NCBI GenBank assembly: GCA_017563185.1
Contig: JAFXIL010000039.1
Span: 1 to 49,672 of the forward strand
Length of the DNA: 49,672 nucleotides
DNA from: Kiritimatiellia bacterium
Lineage (GTDB): Bacteria; Verrucomicrobiota; Kiritimatiellia; RFP12; UBA1067
Direction of reading: 5' to 3'
In this document: in pieces, positions 26,459 through 34,764 of the stretch
Layout of the letters: each line of letters opens with the position of its first letter
How positions within the stretch are numbered: the first letter of the stretch is position 1
Program-made: the position numbers and the translations under genes
Notes under the pieces: generated by a model
Database searches by the model: none
What the model saw: only the letters and a program-made list of their open reading frames with translations
What the model was told of the DNA's origin: nothing

Positions 26459-27595
26459 ATGAACAGACTCTTTGTTGGATTCACTCTTGGCGCGGCAGCT
26501 GTGACGATCGCTGCGGGCGACCTCTTCGCGAAAGTCGAGACGTGGGGCGACGAGAAGTACCGTCCCAGACTCTTCAAGCGCTTCGGCGACATTGTGAACG
26601 TGCCGGACGGCCTTACGCAGGATGCGAAGGGCAACATCTACCACTCCGCTCCCAACCTCGTGAACAAGGACTATCCCGGCGTGATCGTGAAGCGCGACTT
26701 CCGCAACGGACGCTGGAGCGTTCTCTGCGCCGGCCTGCGCTCGCCCAAGACCGGCTTCGGCCGCCCGATGGGCCTTGAGTACTGCCCGGAGGACGGCAAC
26801 CTCTACTACTGCGACAACCAGTACTTCGATTCCAAAGACTACGCCAGCCGCGTGATGCGCGTTGTGCTCGACAAGAACGGCGAGGCCGTGCGCATCGAGA
26901 CGGCGGTGGACAACGTCAAGCTTGCCAACGCCATCCGCTTCTACAAGGGCGACATGTTCATCACCGACACCTACTTCGACCTCGACCGCAAGGACGGCAT
27001 CGGAGTCGGTGGCGTGTACCGCATTCCGCTCGCCGCGTGCAAGACGAAGACCGTGTCGCTTCTGCCCAAGACTGAGTACAAGAAAGACCCCTACTTCCTC
27101 TGCGAGACCGATACGAAGCCCCTTGAGCGCAAGGACGATTCCGGCGCGGACGGCCTCGCCATCACCAAGGAGGGCCATCTCTACTTCGGCACGTTCGGCT
27201 CGGGCCGCTTCTACACCGCCAAGCGCAAGGCCGACGGCTCCTACGAGCCCGCGAAGCTCATCTTCGAGGATCCCAAGCGCTTCCCCTGCTGCGACGGCAT
27301 CTGCTACGACGAGGCCGAGAACCGCATCATCATGAGCGACAGCTGCCTCAACGCCCTCCACACTTGGGACATCGCCAAGGAGAAGGCCGGCAAGTGCGGC
27401 TTCGGCGAGCTCTGGCGCAACAGCGACGACACCGGCGCGCGCGGCCTTCTCGACCAGCCCTGCGAGCCGATGGTGTGGAAGGACAAGAAGGGCAAGCGCA
27501 AGCTCATCGTCGCCAACTTCGACATGACCTTCCCAGGTCTCGAGAACAAGAAGAACGATCCCTACCACACGCTTTCCGTGATCGACCTGGAGTAG
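26459..27595 (+). CDS. Secreted beta-propeller protein (SMP-30/NHL-like), paralogue of the one at 10486
   Basis: A 378-residue protein with an N-terminal export signal ([24 protein letters not shown]). Repeats such as [68 protein letters not shown] and [17 protein letters not shown] match SMP-30/NHL propeller blades. Several blades align with the protein at 10486-11415, but this copy is longer. The start is chosen at 26459, where the signal peptide and AAAGAAAGG ribosome site agree. The stop is 7 nt before nfo, so the genes are probably co-transcribed. A lactonase or carbohydrate-sensing role is possible but not shown. Confidence 0.75.
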   Translation: MNRLFVGFTLGAAAVTIAAGDLFAKVETWGDEKYRPRLFKRFGDIVNVPDGLTQDAKGNIYHSAPNLVNKDYPGVIVKRDFRNGRWSVLCAGLRSPKTGFGRPMGLEYCPEDGNLYYCDNQYFDSKDYASRVMRVVLDKNGEAVRIETAVDNVKLANAIRFYKGDMFITDTYFDLDRKDGIGVGGVYRIPLAACKTKTVSLLPKTEYKKDPYFLCETDTKPLERKDDSGADGLAITKEGHLYFGTFGSGRFYTAKRKADGSYEPAKLIFEDPKRFPCCDGICYDEAENRIIMSDSCLNALHTWDIAKEKAGKCGFGELWRNSDDTGARGLLDQPCEPMVWKDKKGKRKLIVANFDMTFPGLENKKNDPYHTLSVIDLE

Positions 27596-27602
27596 TGCAG
27601 CG

Positions 27603-28460
27603 ATGCCGTTCAAGATCGGATGCCACCTTTCGAGCGCCGGCGGCTATCTCGCGATGGGGCAGACCGCCGCCTCGATCGGCGCGAACGTGTTCCAGTTCTT
27701 CACGCGCAATCCGCGCGGCGGGGCGGCGAAGCCCATCGACAAGCAGGACGTAAAGGCGTTTCTCGCCTACGCCGCTGAAAACGGGATAGGTCCGATTCTC
27801 GCCCACGCGCCGTACACGCTCAACGCGGCCGGCGCGGAGGATCGCGTGCGCGAGTTCGCCGAGGCGACGATGGCCGACGACCTGAAGCGCCTGGAGCTCA
27901 CGCCGGGCGCGCTCTACAACTTCCACCCCGGTTCACATGTGGGCCAGGGTGCGGAGAAGGGCATAGAGCTCATTTCCGACATGCTCGTTCGTATCCTCGA
28001 GGGCTTCGGCGGTGTGCCATCCACCACCATCCTCCTTGAGACGATGTCCGGCAAGGGCAGCGAGGTGGGCCGCGACTTCGGAGAGGTGCGCGCGATAATC
28101 GACCATGTGGAAACGCACATTCCCGACGCGCCGCTCGGCGTATGCCTTGACACGTGCCACGTATGGGACGGCGGATACGATGTTGTGGGCGATCTCGACG
28201 GCGTGGTGGCGGAGTTCGACCGCATTGTCGGCCTCGCCCGTCTCAAGGCCATCCATCTAAACGATTCCATGAACGCGCGCTCGGCCCACAAAGACCGCCA
28301 TGCCTGCATCGGAAAGGGCAAGATCGGCCTCGACGCACTTGCGCGCGTCATAAACCATCCCAAGCTGCGTGATCTGCCGTTCTACCTCGAGACGCCGTGC
28401 GACCTCGACGGCTATCGTGCGGAAATCGCGCTGCTGAAGAGTTTGAGAAACTTTGAATAG
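27603..28460 (+). CDS. nfo: Endonuclease IV (AP endonuclease)
   Basis: A 285-residue cytoplasmic DNA repair enzyme that cuts DNA at abasic sites, using three zinc ions. The family's metal ligands are visible in order: [57 protein letters not shown] and YLETPC. Length and the [14 protein letters not shown] start fit Nfo. It lies 7 nt after a beta-propeller gene and 14 nt before a glycosidase-like gene, an unusual setting for a repair enzyme. No ribosome site unusual enough to note. Confidence 0.95.
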   Translation: MPFKIGCHLSSAGGYLAMGQTAASIGANVFQFFTRNPRGGAAKPIDKQDVKAFLAYAAENGIGPILAHAPYTLNAAGAEDRVREFAEATMADDLKRLELTPGALYNFHPGSHVGQGAEKGIELISDMLVRILEGFGGVPSTTILLETMSGKGSEVGRDFGEVRAIIDHVETHIPDAPLGVCLDTCHVWDGGYDVVGDLDGVVAEFDRIVGLARLKAIHLNDSMNARSAHKDRHACIGKGKIGLDALARVINHPKLRDLPFYLETPCDLDGYRAEIALLKSLRNFE

Positions 28461-28474
28461 TACAAGGAGAGCAA

Positions 28475-30517
28475 ATGATGAAGAGAGTGACTTTGGCGGT
28501 GTGCGTGATGGCGTGCGCGGCGGCGCTGGCGGGCCCGAAGAGGCATCCGTCGTACGAGCCTGACGGCAAGCCCGTCTCTGGCAAGGCCTCCGAGACGGCA
28601 AACGTGTTCCTGAATGCGAAGGCCACTGCGACAGGGCAGTTTGAGAAGCATGTTCCGGGCCTCGCGGTCAACGGACGCCGCAACAACTCGGCGGAGCACT
28701 GGTGCGCGGAGAACCTCCCGCAGGCGCTGACCGTCGACATGGGCGCTGCCAAGCCGATCTCCGAGATTCTCTTCGTGCCGTACTGGACGGATGGACGCAT
28801 CTACGGATTCAAGATCGAGGGCAGCGTGGACGGCAAGGCGTGGAAGATGCTCGCCGACCAGACGGCGAATTCGATCTGCGCCGGGGCTGCTGGCTTCACG
28901 CTCGACTTCGACCCCGTGGAAGTGCGCTACGTGCGCGCCACGATCGTCGCCAACAGCCGCGGCAAGAAGAACGGCGCGCACATCGTGGAAATCGAAGGCT
29001 ACGCACGCGCCGGCGGCGCGAAGGGCGTGAAAAGCACATTCCTTGCCGGCGACGTCTTCGCGCGCTACGACCGCGACGTGATGGTGGATGCGAAGACGCT
29101 CTCTCCCGTCGCGAAGCTGCGCGGCTGGCGCGGCGAGCGCGTGAGCGCGATGCTGGTGGCGTCGTCTCAGGGCGGTTTCCAGGAGCTGCGCCTCTCTGCG
29201 GCCAATCCTGCCGCGCGCCTCGACGTGCTACGCTACACGCTGGGCAATGGCAAGCTATACGGCGACATCCTCGACGGCACGACTGAGACTTCATTCAAGG
29301 GCGTGACGCGTCCAGTTGTCTACACCTTCGACATCCCCCGCGACGCCTCAGGCACGATCCGCGATGTCGTAACGGCGTTCATCAACGGCGAGAAGCGCGA
29401 GCTTCCCGTGGAGATCGCGGTTGTGCCGCGCACGCTGCCGCCGGTCAAGGACTGGAAGTTCCATCTCGACCTCTGGCAGCATCCCGACGCCATCGCCCGC
29501 TGGCATGACGTGCCGATGGGAAGCGAAGAGCATATGCGCCTGCTTCTCCCCTACAACAAGGTGCTTGCCGACCTCGGGCAGAAGACGATCACCACCACGC
29601 TCATCGACGAGGCGTGGAACCAGCAGACTTACGACCGCTTCCGCTCGTGCGTGCAGGCCACGAAGCGCGCGGACGGTTCGTGGGCGTACGACTACACACT
29701 CTTCGACAAGATCGTGGAGAACATGGAGGCGGCCGGTGTGAAGGGGCAGATCGACTGCTATTCGATGCTTCCCTGGTCGCTGAAGTTCCGCTACTTCGAC
29801 GAGAAGTCCGGCCGCAGCGTGGCCCCTCGCATGGAGCCGGGAAGCGCGGAGTTCGAGGACTTCTGGGGACATCTTCTCGCGGACCTCTGCCGCCACACGA
29901 AGGCGAAGGGCTGGTTCGAGCGCACCAAGATCGCCCTTGACGAGCGCCCCGACAAGCTCATCAAGCCCGCTCTTGCCGTGTTGCGCAAGTACGCGCCTGG
30001 CATGGGCCTCGTGATGGCGTGCAACCATCCCTCCTCGCTCAACGCAGAGGCATTCGACGTGTCGTACGGCTATCGCCACAGCGAAGGTCTCGTAAAATAC
30101 GCGGCGGAGCGCCGCGCCCAGGGCAAGTTCACCACGTACTACGTGTGCTGCAGTCCGGCGCGTCCCAACACGTTCGTGTTCAGCGACCCTGCGGAGAGCG
30201 CGTGGCTGGCGCCGCTTTCGGCGGCGATGGGGCTTGATGGACTCCTCCGCTGGGCGTGGTGCAGCTGGGTGGAGAATCCCTTTGACAGCCAGGACTTCAC
30301 CGCATGGCCTTCTGGCGACACATCGCTCGTCTATCCAGGCCCGCGCCTCTCGCTGCGCGCGCTTCTGCTGCGCGACGGCATCGAGACGTTCGAGAAGGTG
30401 CAGATTCTCGGCAGGGACAACATTCCCGAGCTTAAGATCTTCACGGTGAAGCGCGGCGGCGAGGCGGGCGTGCACGCCGCCGACGTCCGCGCGCTCGACG
30501 CCGCCGTCAACAAGTGA
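28475..30517 (+). CDS. Secreted discoidin (F5/8 type C) plus GH123/DUF4091-like glycosidase
   Basis: A 680-residue protein with signal peptide MMKRVTLAVCVMACAAALA and an AAGGAGA ribosome site. Residues about 30-180 resemble an F5/8 type C (CBM32-like) carbohydrate-binding domain (VNGRRNNSAEHWCAENLPQ, KIEGSVDGKAWKML). A beta-sandwich linker follows. From about residue 320 a TIM-barrel-like region matches the DUF4091/GH123 group, with an Asp489-Glu490 pair in KIALDERPD, the position of the catalytic pair in GH123 beta-N-acetylgalactosaminidases, and the WAWCSW segment near the C-terminus. Exact specificity cannot be read. It ends the operon with nfo and a propeller gene, followed by an intrinsic terminator. 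Confidence 0.75.
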   Translation: MMKRVTLAVCVMACAAALAGPKRHPSYEPDGKPVSGKASETANVFLNAKATATGQFEKHVPGLAVNGRRNNSAEHWCAENLPQALTVDMGAAKPISEILFVPYWTDGRIYGFKIEGSVDGKAWKMLADQTANSICAGAAGFTLDFDPVEVRYVRATIVANSRGKKNGAHIVEIEGYARAGGAKGVKSTFLAGDVFARYDRDVMVDAKTLSPVAKLRGWRGERVSAMLVASSQGGFQELRLSAANPAARLDVLRYTLGNGKLYGDILDGTTETSFKGVTRPVVYTFDIPRDASGTIRDVVTAFINGEKRELPVEIAVVPRTLPPVKDWKFHLDLWQHPDAIARWHDVPMGSEEHMRLLLPYNKVLADLGQKTITTTLIDEAWNQQTYDRFRSCVQATKRADGSWAYDYTLFDKIVENMEAAGVKGQIDCYSMLPWSLKFRYFDEKSGRSVAPRMEPGSAEFEDFWGHLLADLCRHTKAKGWFERTKIALDERPDKLIKPALAVLRKYAPGMGLVMACNHPSSLNAEAFDVSYGYRHSEGLVKYAAERRAQGKFTTYYVCCSPARPNTFVFSDPAESAWLAPLSAAMGLDGLLRWAWCSWVENPFDSQDFTAWPSGDTSLVYPGPRLSLRALLLRDGIETFEKVQILGRDNIPELKIFTVKRGGEAGVHAADVRALDAAVNK

Positions 30518-30528
30518 AGCCCCGGGAC

Positions 30529-30558
30529 GCGCCAGCGCCCTTTTCAACTGGCGCTTTT
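30529..30558 (+). terminator. Intrinsic terminator after the glycosidase gene
   Basis: GCGCCAG (30529-30535) pairs with CTGGCGC (30548-30554), followed by TTTT. The T-tract is short, so efficiency is uncertain. Confidence 0.65.
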
Positions 30559-30635
30559 ACTTGCGCGTAAGGCGACGATGCCGCAGCTGCCTGTACCCGC
30601 GTTTGCCGACGGCACGAAGTTCTTCAGGTGACGAG

Positions 30636-33431
30636 GTGGATGCGCTGAGAGAGTTTTTCCGTCCTTTGCCGTCCGGTGTGCTGCTTGTACTGCTGGGGGC
30701 GTGCGTTGCGGTTGCGGTGGCGTGGTTCGTGTGGAATCGCATCCTTGCGCTCGCATGGCTTGCGAAGTGTCACAACCTTGCATTGGCGCTGCTGCTGGGC
30801 GCGATGGCGGCAATGGGAGTGCACAGGGGCTTTGCAAAGCTGCCGCAGAATTATGGCATTGAGGAATTGTGGAATTATGGAAATGAGGCATTGGGCATTG
30901 TCGGCGAAGCCCAATTTCATAATGCCACATTGACACAATTGCATAATTCCACAATTTCAGAATCAGACGTCTCCAACGGTTGGCGCGTGGTGGACATCCG
31001 CGAGAACCGCGAGATTGTCGGACGCGATTCATTCGCCAATCCGCAGATACGTATGCCGTGGTTGTTGCGTGGCGGCTACGAGGACGCGGCGCGAATCGTG
31101 CCTTCAGGTTGGACTTTTCCGTGGCGCGACGGAATCATGAACGGGATCACGGTGCTCTCAAGAGGCGAGATTCGCCCGGACGTCCGCACGCGCTATTTCC
31201 CGCAGCCGTTTGAAGAGCCGCTTGCGGTGGTGCCGTCCTTCAACTGGAATCTTCTGCCTGGCGGAGTCTCAAACGTGTTCTGGCACGCCGTCTCGCCGTC
31301 CAACTCGCTGGTCGTCACATGGGAGAACTCGCCCGTCAACCGCGACGTGAACACCATCACGAACTTCCAGGCAGAGTTCTTCGTCGATGGATGTTTCGCG
31401 TATCGCTATCAAGATCACGCCGTTGAATACGCACCCGTGTTTCCTTTTGACTGGGATGGTGACGGCCTTGAAAATTCCGTCGATCCCGAACCTCTCATCG
31501 CAGGGCCTGACGCCCACGGTACAAACGTCGAATGGTACAACAACGTATGTTCAAATGTGTACGAGGCGGCTGAGGGAGGGCCGGGCGCCGTCCCGGCCAT
31601 GGCCGACACGGAGGTCGGCCCTCCCGGCATTGTTCTTTCGCCGCGCACTTCCGATGTGAACACCAACGCATACTACTTCGTCGAGGTTGTGGCGTCTCGT
31701 GGTCCCGCGCCGATCTATTTCACGGCAGATCGTGAATCGCGACTTGGCTCTCCAGTTGTTGTTGCGCGTGGAGGTGAAACCAACCATGTGCCGCTTCTGA
31801 TGGGCATTGAGTACGCGGTGACGTCCACAGTGCCGTTCTCCGTTTCAGCGCCAAGCAACGCAGTCGCGACAATGGCGGGATTCAATGACGGACGTGCGTT
31901 CAATGTCAAGTGGCCGCTGTTGTTCGATCTCACAGTTGACGACGACGGCTATGCGATTGACGTCGGGCCGTTTGATCCGGGCGGCACGTTCTCGTGGGGA
32001 ACGGGCGGTGCGCCGCATCTTCTCGGCGGTCCTCCGGCTACGTGTCACCACCAGACCTTCTCGAACCGTGTCGCCTTTGTTGGATGTGGGGATTGCAATT
32101 GTGGTGGGGCTACTGTGAATGGACAATACTGCATTGAAAATGCCACATTCGGCCTTCCGGCTGTATTCTGTCAATGCATGGGGTACGGAGGGGCTAGTCC
32201 GCAGGCGCCCATGGATCCGGACGTGCCGCACTTCGAAGTGTCATTCAGCAGGCCCGTTGTGATATTCGAAGATGCATACGAGACTTCACCTGGCATCATG
32301 GTGGGACGGCGTTCCACCGACACGGCTCTCTCGCTTTACGCATACGGCGGCACTAACGGAGCCACCGTCACCATCTCAACGGCAAAGCTGAAGAATCTGG
32401 CAACATCGTCCGGAAGTCCCGTTATCCTGCCCGAACGCATCATCCTTTCACCCTACAGGTCGTTCTGCGCGGCATTCACCTGCGAGGGCGTCGATTACAG
32501 TGTTGGTGAGAATGATGTGCGTGTGCAGGGTATCCTCACTGAAGGCAACACGGGGGCAACGATTGAGGACGATGCGCAATTGACGGCGATACGGCTTGAC
32601 ATTCTGGCTACGAAGGATGCTCCTCAGAACAAGTGCATACATAGGCACAAATACGGAATTGGTGAAAAGACGTTTGTTTTACAGAATCCAGCATCACCTG
32701 AAGTGCATTTGGACTTTAACGATGCGGTAGTTCGCGGCAGTGGAGGGTCGAGAAGCATAGAGTGGGGGCTTGCAGATGTTGACCACCACCTCCGTATGAC
32801 ACTGTCTGGGGTCGAGTACATCCCCCAGATTTCGATTGTTAAGCCGTCGGGCATAGTTGGAACCGACGTTCATGCAACGACAAACGGGCAACCGGTTGGC
32901 GTGGCAGGAGGCATTGCATTGGTTCAGCGCTATCGTGTACTTCCGCTTGATGTCCTGTTTGACGGCATATATATAGAGGAGGTGCCGTGCTATGACGTGA
33001 TTCCGCCAACAGGGTATTTTGCATTTACGCCTCCTTCGACATTTCCACGATCTCACACACGTCAGGCCGGAGCCGGAAAATGGCTGAAGGTTCAGAAGGA
33101 AAACTATGTAGGGGAAGAGAAGGGCCGTGACTCTGCGATGTTATACGGGGCCCTTCCGCGAATGATGCCGGATGGGACTGTAACCACGAATACCGCCTAT
33201 GGCTGGCTGGGTGGCTCCCTTACGTGGAAAGTGCCGTTCGGCTGGGGCGGAAAGCCGGCTGCTTCGGATTCTGATCCGATTGGCGTCTTTGCGGAAGATG
33301 TGCGGCAGGTGTTCACGATCACGCCGCAGGGAGATCTTAAGATCGAGAAGCTCGGACATAGCGCAGAACGGAAAATAGACGGAAGAATTTTCGTCGGCGG
33401 CGTGGAGCAGTTCAACGTGTCAGGAAGATGA
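30636..33431 (+). CDS. Large membrane-anchored or secreted protein of unknown function
   Basis: About 931 residues from a GTG at 30636 (start uncertain; an in-frame TTG at 30561 would add 25 residues). Residues about 15-60 contain two hydrophobic stretches (VLLVLLGACVAVAVAWFVW and LALALLLGAMAAMG), suggesting N-terminal membrane anchoring. The rest is a long extracytoplasmic beta-rich region with DWDGDGLENSVDPEPL (a Ca-binding DGDG-type loop, as in thrombospondin type 3 repeats) and a Cys cluster (FVGCGDCNCGGATVNGQYC). No family recognised. Two palindromic repeats are read in frame (30865-30956 and 31574-31625). It is coupled to the downstream lipoprotein gene, which starts 23 nt after its stop. 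Confidence 0.7.
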   Translation: MDALREFFRPLPSGVLLVLLGACVAVAVAWFVWNRILALAWLAKCHNLALALLLGAMAAMGVHRGFAKLPQNYGIEELWNYGNEALGIVGEAQFHNATLTQLHNSTISESDVSNGWRVVDIRENREIVGRDSFANPQIRMPWLLRGGYEDAARIVPSGWTFPWRDGIMNGITVLSRGEIRPDVRTRYFPQPFEEPLAVVPSFNWNLLPGGVSNVFWHAVSPSNSLVVTWENSPVNRDVNTITNFQAEFFVDGCFAYRYQDHAVEYAPVFPFDWDGDGLENSVDPEPLIAGPDAHGTNVEWYNNVCSNVYEAAEGGPGAVPAMADTEVGPPGIVLSPRTSDVNTNAYYFVEVVASRGPAPIYFTADRESRLGSPVVVARGGETNHVPLLMGIEYAVTSTVPFSVSAPSNAVATMAGFNDGRAFNVKWPLLFDLTVDDDGYAIDVGPFDPGGTFSWGTGGAPHLLGGPPATCHHQTFSNRVAFVGCGDCNCGGATVNGQYCIENATFGLPAVFCQCMGYGGASPQAPMDPDVPHFEVSFSRPVVIFEDAYETSPGIMVGRRSTDTALSLYAYGGTNGATVTISTAKLKNLATSSGSPVILPERIILSPYRSFCAAFTCEGVDYSVGENDVRVQGILTEGNTGATIEDDAQLTAIRLDILATKDAPQNKCIHRHKYGIGEKTFVLQNPASPEVHLDFNDAVVRGSGGSRSIEWGLADVDHHLRMTLSGVEYIPQISIVKPSGIVGTDVHATTNGQPVGVAGGIALVQRYRVLPLDVLFDGIYIEEVPCYDVIPPTGYFAFTPPSTFPRSHTRQAGAGKWLKVQKENYVGEEKGRDSAMLYGALPRMMPDGTVTTNTAYGWLGGSLTWKVPFGWGGKPAASDSDPIGVFAEDVRQVFTITPQGDLKIEKLGHSAERKIDGRIFVGGVEQFNVSGR
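30865..30956 (+). repeat. Long inverted repeat inside coding sequence
   Basis: AATTGTGGAATTATG (30865-30879) recurs as its exact inverse CATAATTCCACAATT (30942-30956), with further partial pairing such as CATTGGGC/GCCCAAT between them. It is translated in frame as N- and H-rich peptide (NYGIEELWNYGNE...HNATLTQLHNSTIS). AT-richer than the gene around it. Confidence 0.85.
31574..31625 (+). repeat. REP-like palindrome read in frame
   Basis: GGGAGGGCCG (31574-31583) and CGGCCCTCCC (31616-31625) are perfect inverses, with the palindrome GGCCATGGCC (31595-31604) inside. It encodes a Gly/Pro/Ala-rich insertion (AEGGPGAVPAMADTEVGPPG) in the large protein. Confidence 0.8.
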
Positions 33432-33454
33432 TGACATCTGGAGGAGATGAAGTA

Positions 33455-34243
33455 ATGAGAAGTCAAGCGATGTCACTGGTGTTTGCGCTTCTGGCGCTTC
33501 TTTGCTGCTGCTCAAGGGAGGAGAAGTCGGCGCCAGTGCTCAAGTCGGCATGCAAGGCAAATGAGGTTGCCTTCGACAACTGCGGCACTGGGCTGCTCTA
33601 CAAGATCAGGAACGCATCAACCCTGATGCTTGACTATAGGTTTGACCATAGGGCCATCTGCCAGGAAATAGCGGCTGTGCCGGACGAAAAGCTGCGGTTG
33701 CGGCTTTTCGAGGAATTCATGGACAGTGCGGCAAAGATTGATTTTGGGGCGGTGACCAATATGCATTTCAAGGAGTCCAGCGATTCTTCAAAAAAGAGGA
33801 GTGCCAGTTCTAGCGGCGATGGCGTTTCGTCGCCGTCCGCATCTGACACTGATAAGCCTGTTCCGTCAGAATGGAGAGGTGTGGTACTAGTCTCCAAAGA
33901 GGATATGGCAAGGAGGAACTTGCGACTTCGTTATGACATTGCCTATGGAACGCTCCAAGATGTGGCAGAGGAGATATGGACGCATCTGTTTCTTTCAGAT
34001 GCGCCACAGCGGAATCAGTGGGAACCTTTGTTCAAGTATTTTGCGAAGATGCAGGACGAACAAAGGCGTACAGGTGATGGTGAATTTGAGAGTCAATGCA
34101 TGGGTAGTGTCAAGATGGCAGAGCGTTTTTTCAGCCTCAGCCTGCGTGATGGCAAGGTCAAGCCGGATGAACTTGAATGGTTCAAGCGCCGATTTGAGGA
34201 AACCGTAGGCCGTCCGCCAAAGTTGGATCCGTCGCCGCAATAG
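33455..34243 (+). CDS. Lipoprotein of unknown function
   Basis: A 262-residue protein beginning MRSQAMSLVFALLALLCCCS, a signal sequence with lipobox-like Cys. The start at 33455 is chosen because GGAGGAG (33440-33446) lies 8 nt upstream; an in-frame ATG at 33428 overlaps the preceding stop but has no ribosome site. A Ser/Asp-rich linker (SSDSSKKRSASSSGDGVSSPSASD) divides an N-terminal helical part from a C-terminal helical part (QWEPLFKYFAKMQDEQRR). No family recognised. It is probably co-transcribed with the large upstream protein. Confidence 0.75.
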   Translation: MRSQAMSLVFALLALLCCCSREEKSAPVLKSACKANEVAFDNCGTGLLYKIRNASTLMLDYRFDHRAICQEIAAVPDEKLRLRLFEEFMDSAAKIDFGAVTNMHFKESSDSSKKRSASSSGDGVSSPSASDTDKPVPSEWRGVVLVSKEDMARRNLRLRYDIAYGTLQDVAEEIWTHLFLSDAPQRNQWEPLFKYFAKMQDEQRRTGDGEFESQCMGSVKMAERFFSLSLRDGKVKPDELEWFKRRFEETVGRPPKLDPSPQ

Positions 34244-34441
34244 GACATGTGTATTTTCGGGGAGGTTGCACATTCCGCAACGCAGCGCCCTTGGGCCAGC
34301 GCGCTCGACTTCGCCTGCCTCACTGCAAAAGGCGCGCGCTCGGCAAACGCCGCGCTAACTGCCATCACGCAGAAGTTGTTTTTGGGAATGGGATTTAGCC
34401 TAAAAATCGCAGTTGAAGTCAATAGTGCATCTGCCCGTCAG
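34244..34441. other. Noncoding gap
   Basis: About 200 nt with no credible gene. It contains a GC-rich stretch (34280-34365) of a composition unlike the AT-rich 34380-34440 region beside it. It separates the plus-strand lipoprotein gene from a minus-strand regulator remnant. Confidence 0.5.
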
Positions 34442-34630
34442 TTAAAGTTGGCGGGCTGAAGTGGCGATGATGCCGTCGAAGCCCGCGAACGGACGCCGGC
34501 CGCGCAGGTCTTCGGGCGACATCAGGCGCATGAGCCAGTCGCGGCGGCTCTGCGCGAACTTCGCGATGCCGTTCAGGAACTCCCGCCCGAACGTCCGAGA
34601 CGTCTCAATGAGCAACGCTATTTTCTTCAT
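34442..34630 (-). pseudogene. Truncated XylR-like (LacI-type ligand domain) regulator remnant
   Basis: A 62-residue minus-strand frame begins MKKIALLIETSRTFGREFLNGIAKFA and continues to FDGIIA before a stop. This is the start of the periplasmic-binding-like sensor domain of XylR/LacI-type regulators of AraC architecture (about 390 residues in full). The remaining sensor and the DNA-binding helices are absent, and no frame beyond the stop restores them. It lies divergent from the beta-helix gene at 34765, the kind of target such regulators usually control. Confidence 0.7.
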
Positions 34631-34697
34631 GGCGGAGGACATGATACCATTTTAATATTTCGCAATCAAGCATTCTGTATTTTACAAGCCTTTTTCG

Positions 34698-34727
34698 TTG
34701 AGCCGCCGCAGCCGCACATGGTAAAAT
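34698..34727 (+). promoter_or_regulatory. Candidate promoter of the beta-helix gene at 34765
   Basis: TTGAGC (34698-34703), 18-bp spacer, TAAAAT (34722-34727). Transcription would begin near 34734, with an AAAGGAA ribosome site before the ATG. Confidence 0.55.
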
Positions 34728-34764
34728 AGTGGTAGCGTTTCAATGTAAGAAAGGAATTTTCTGA

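Noticed and set aside
34247-34440. Minus-strand continuation of the XylR-like regulator
   Set aside because: No frame downstream of the stop restores the remainder of the sensor or the DNA-binding helices.
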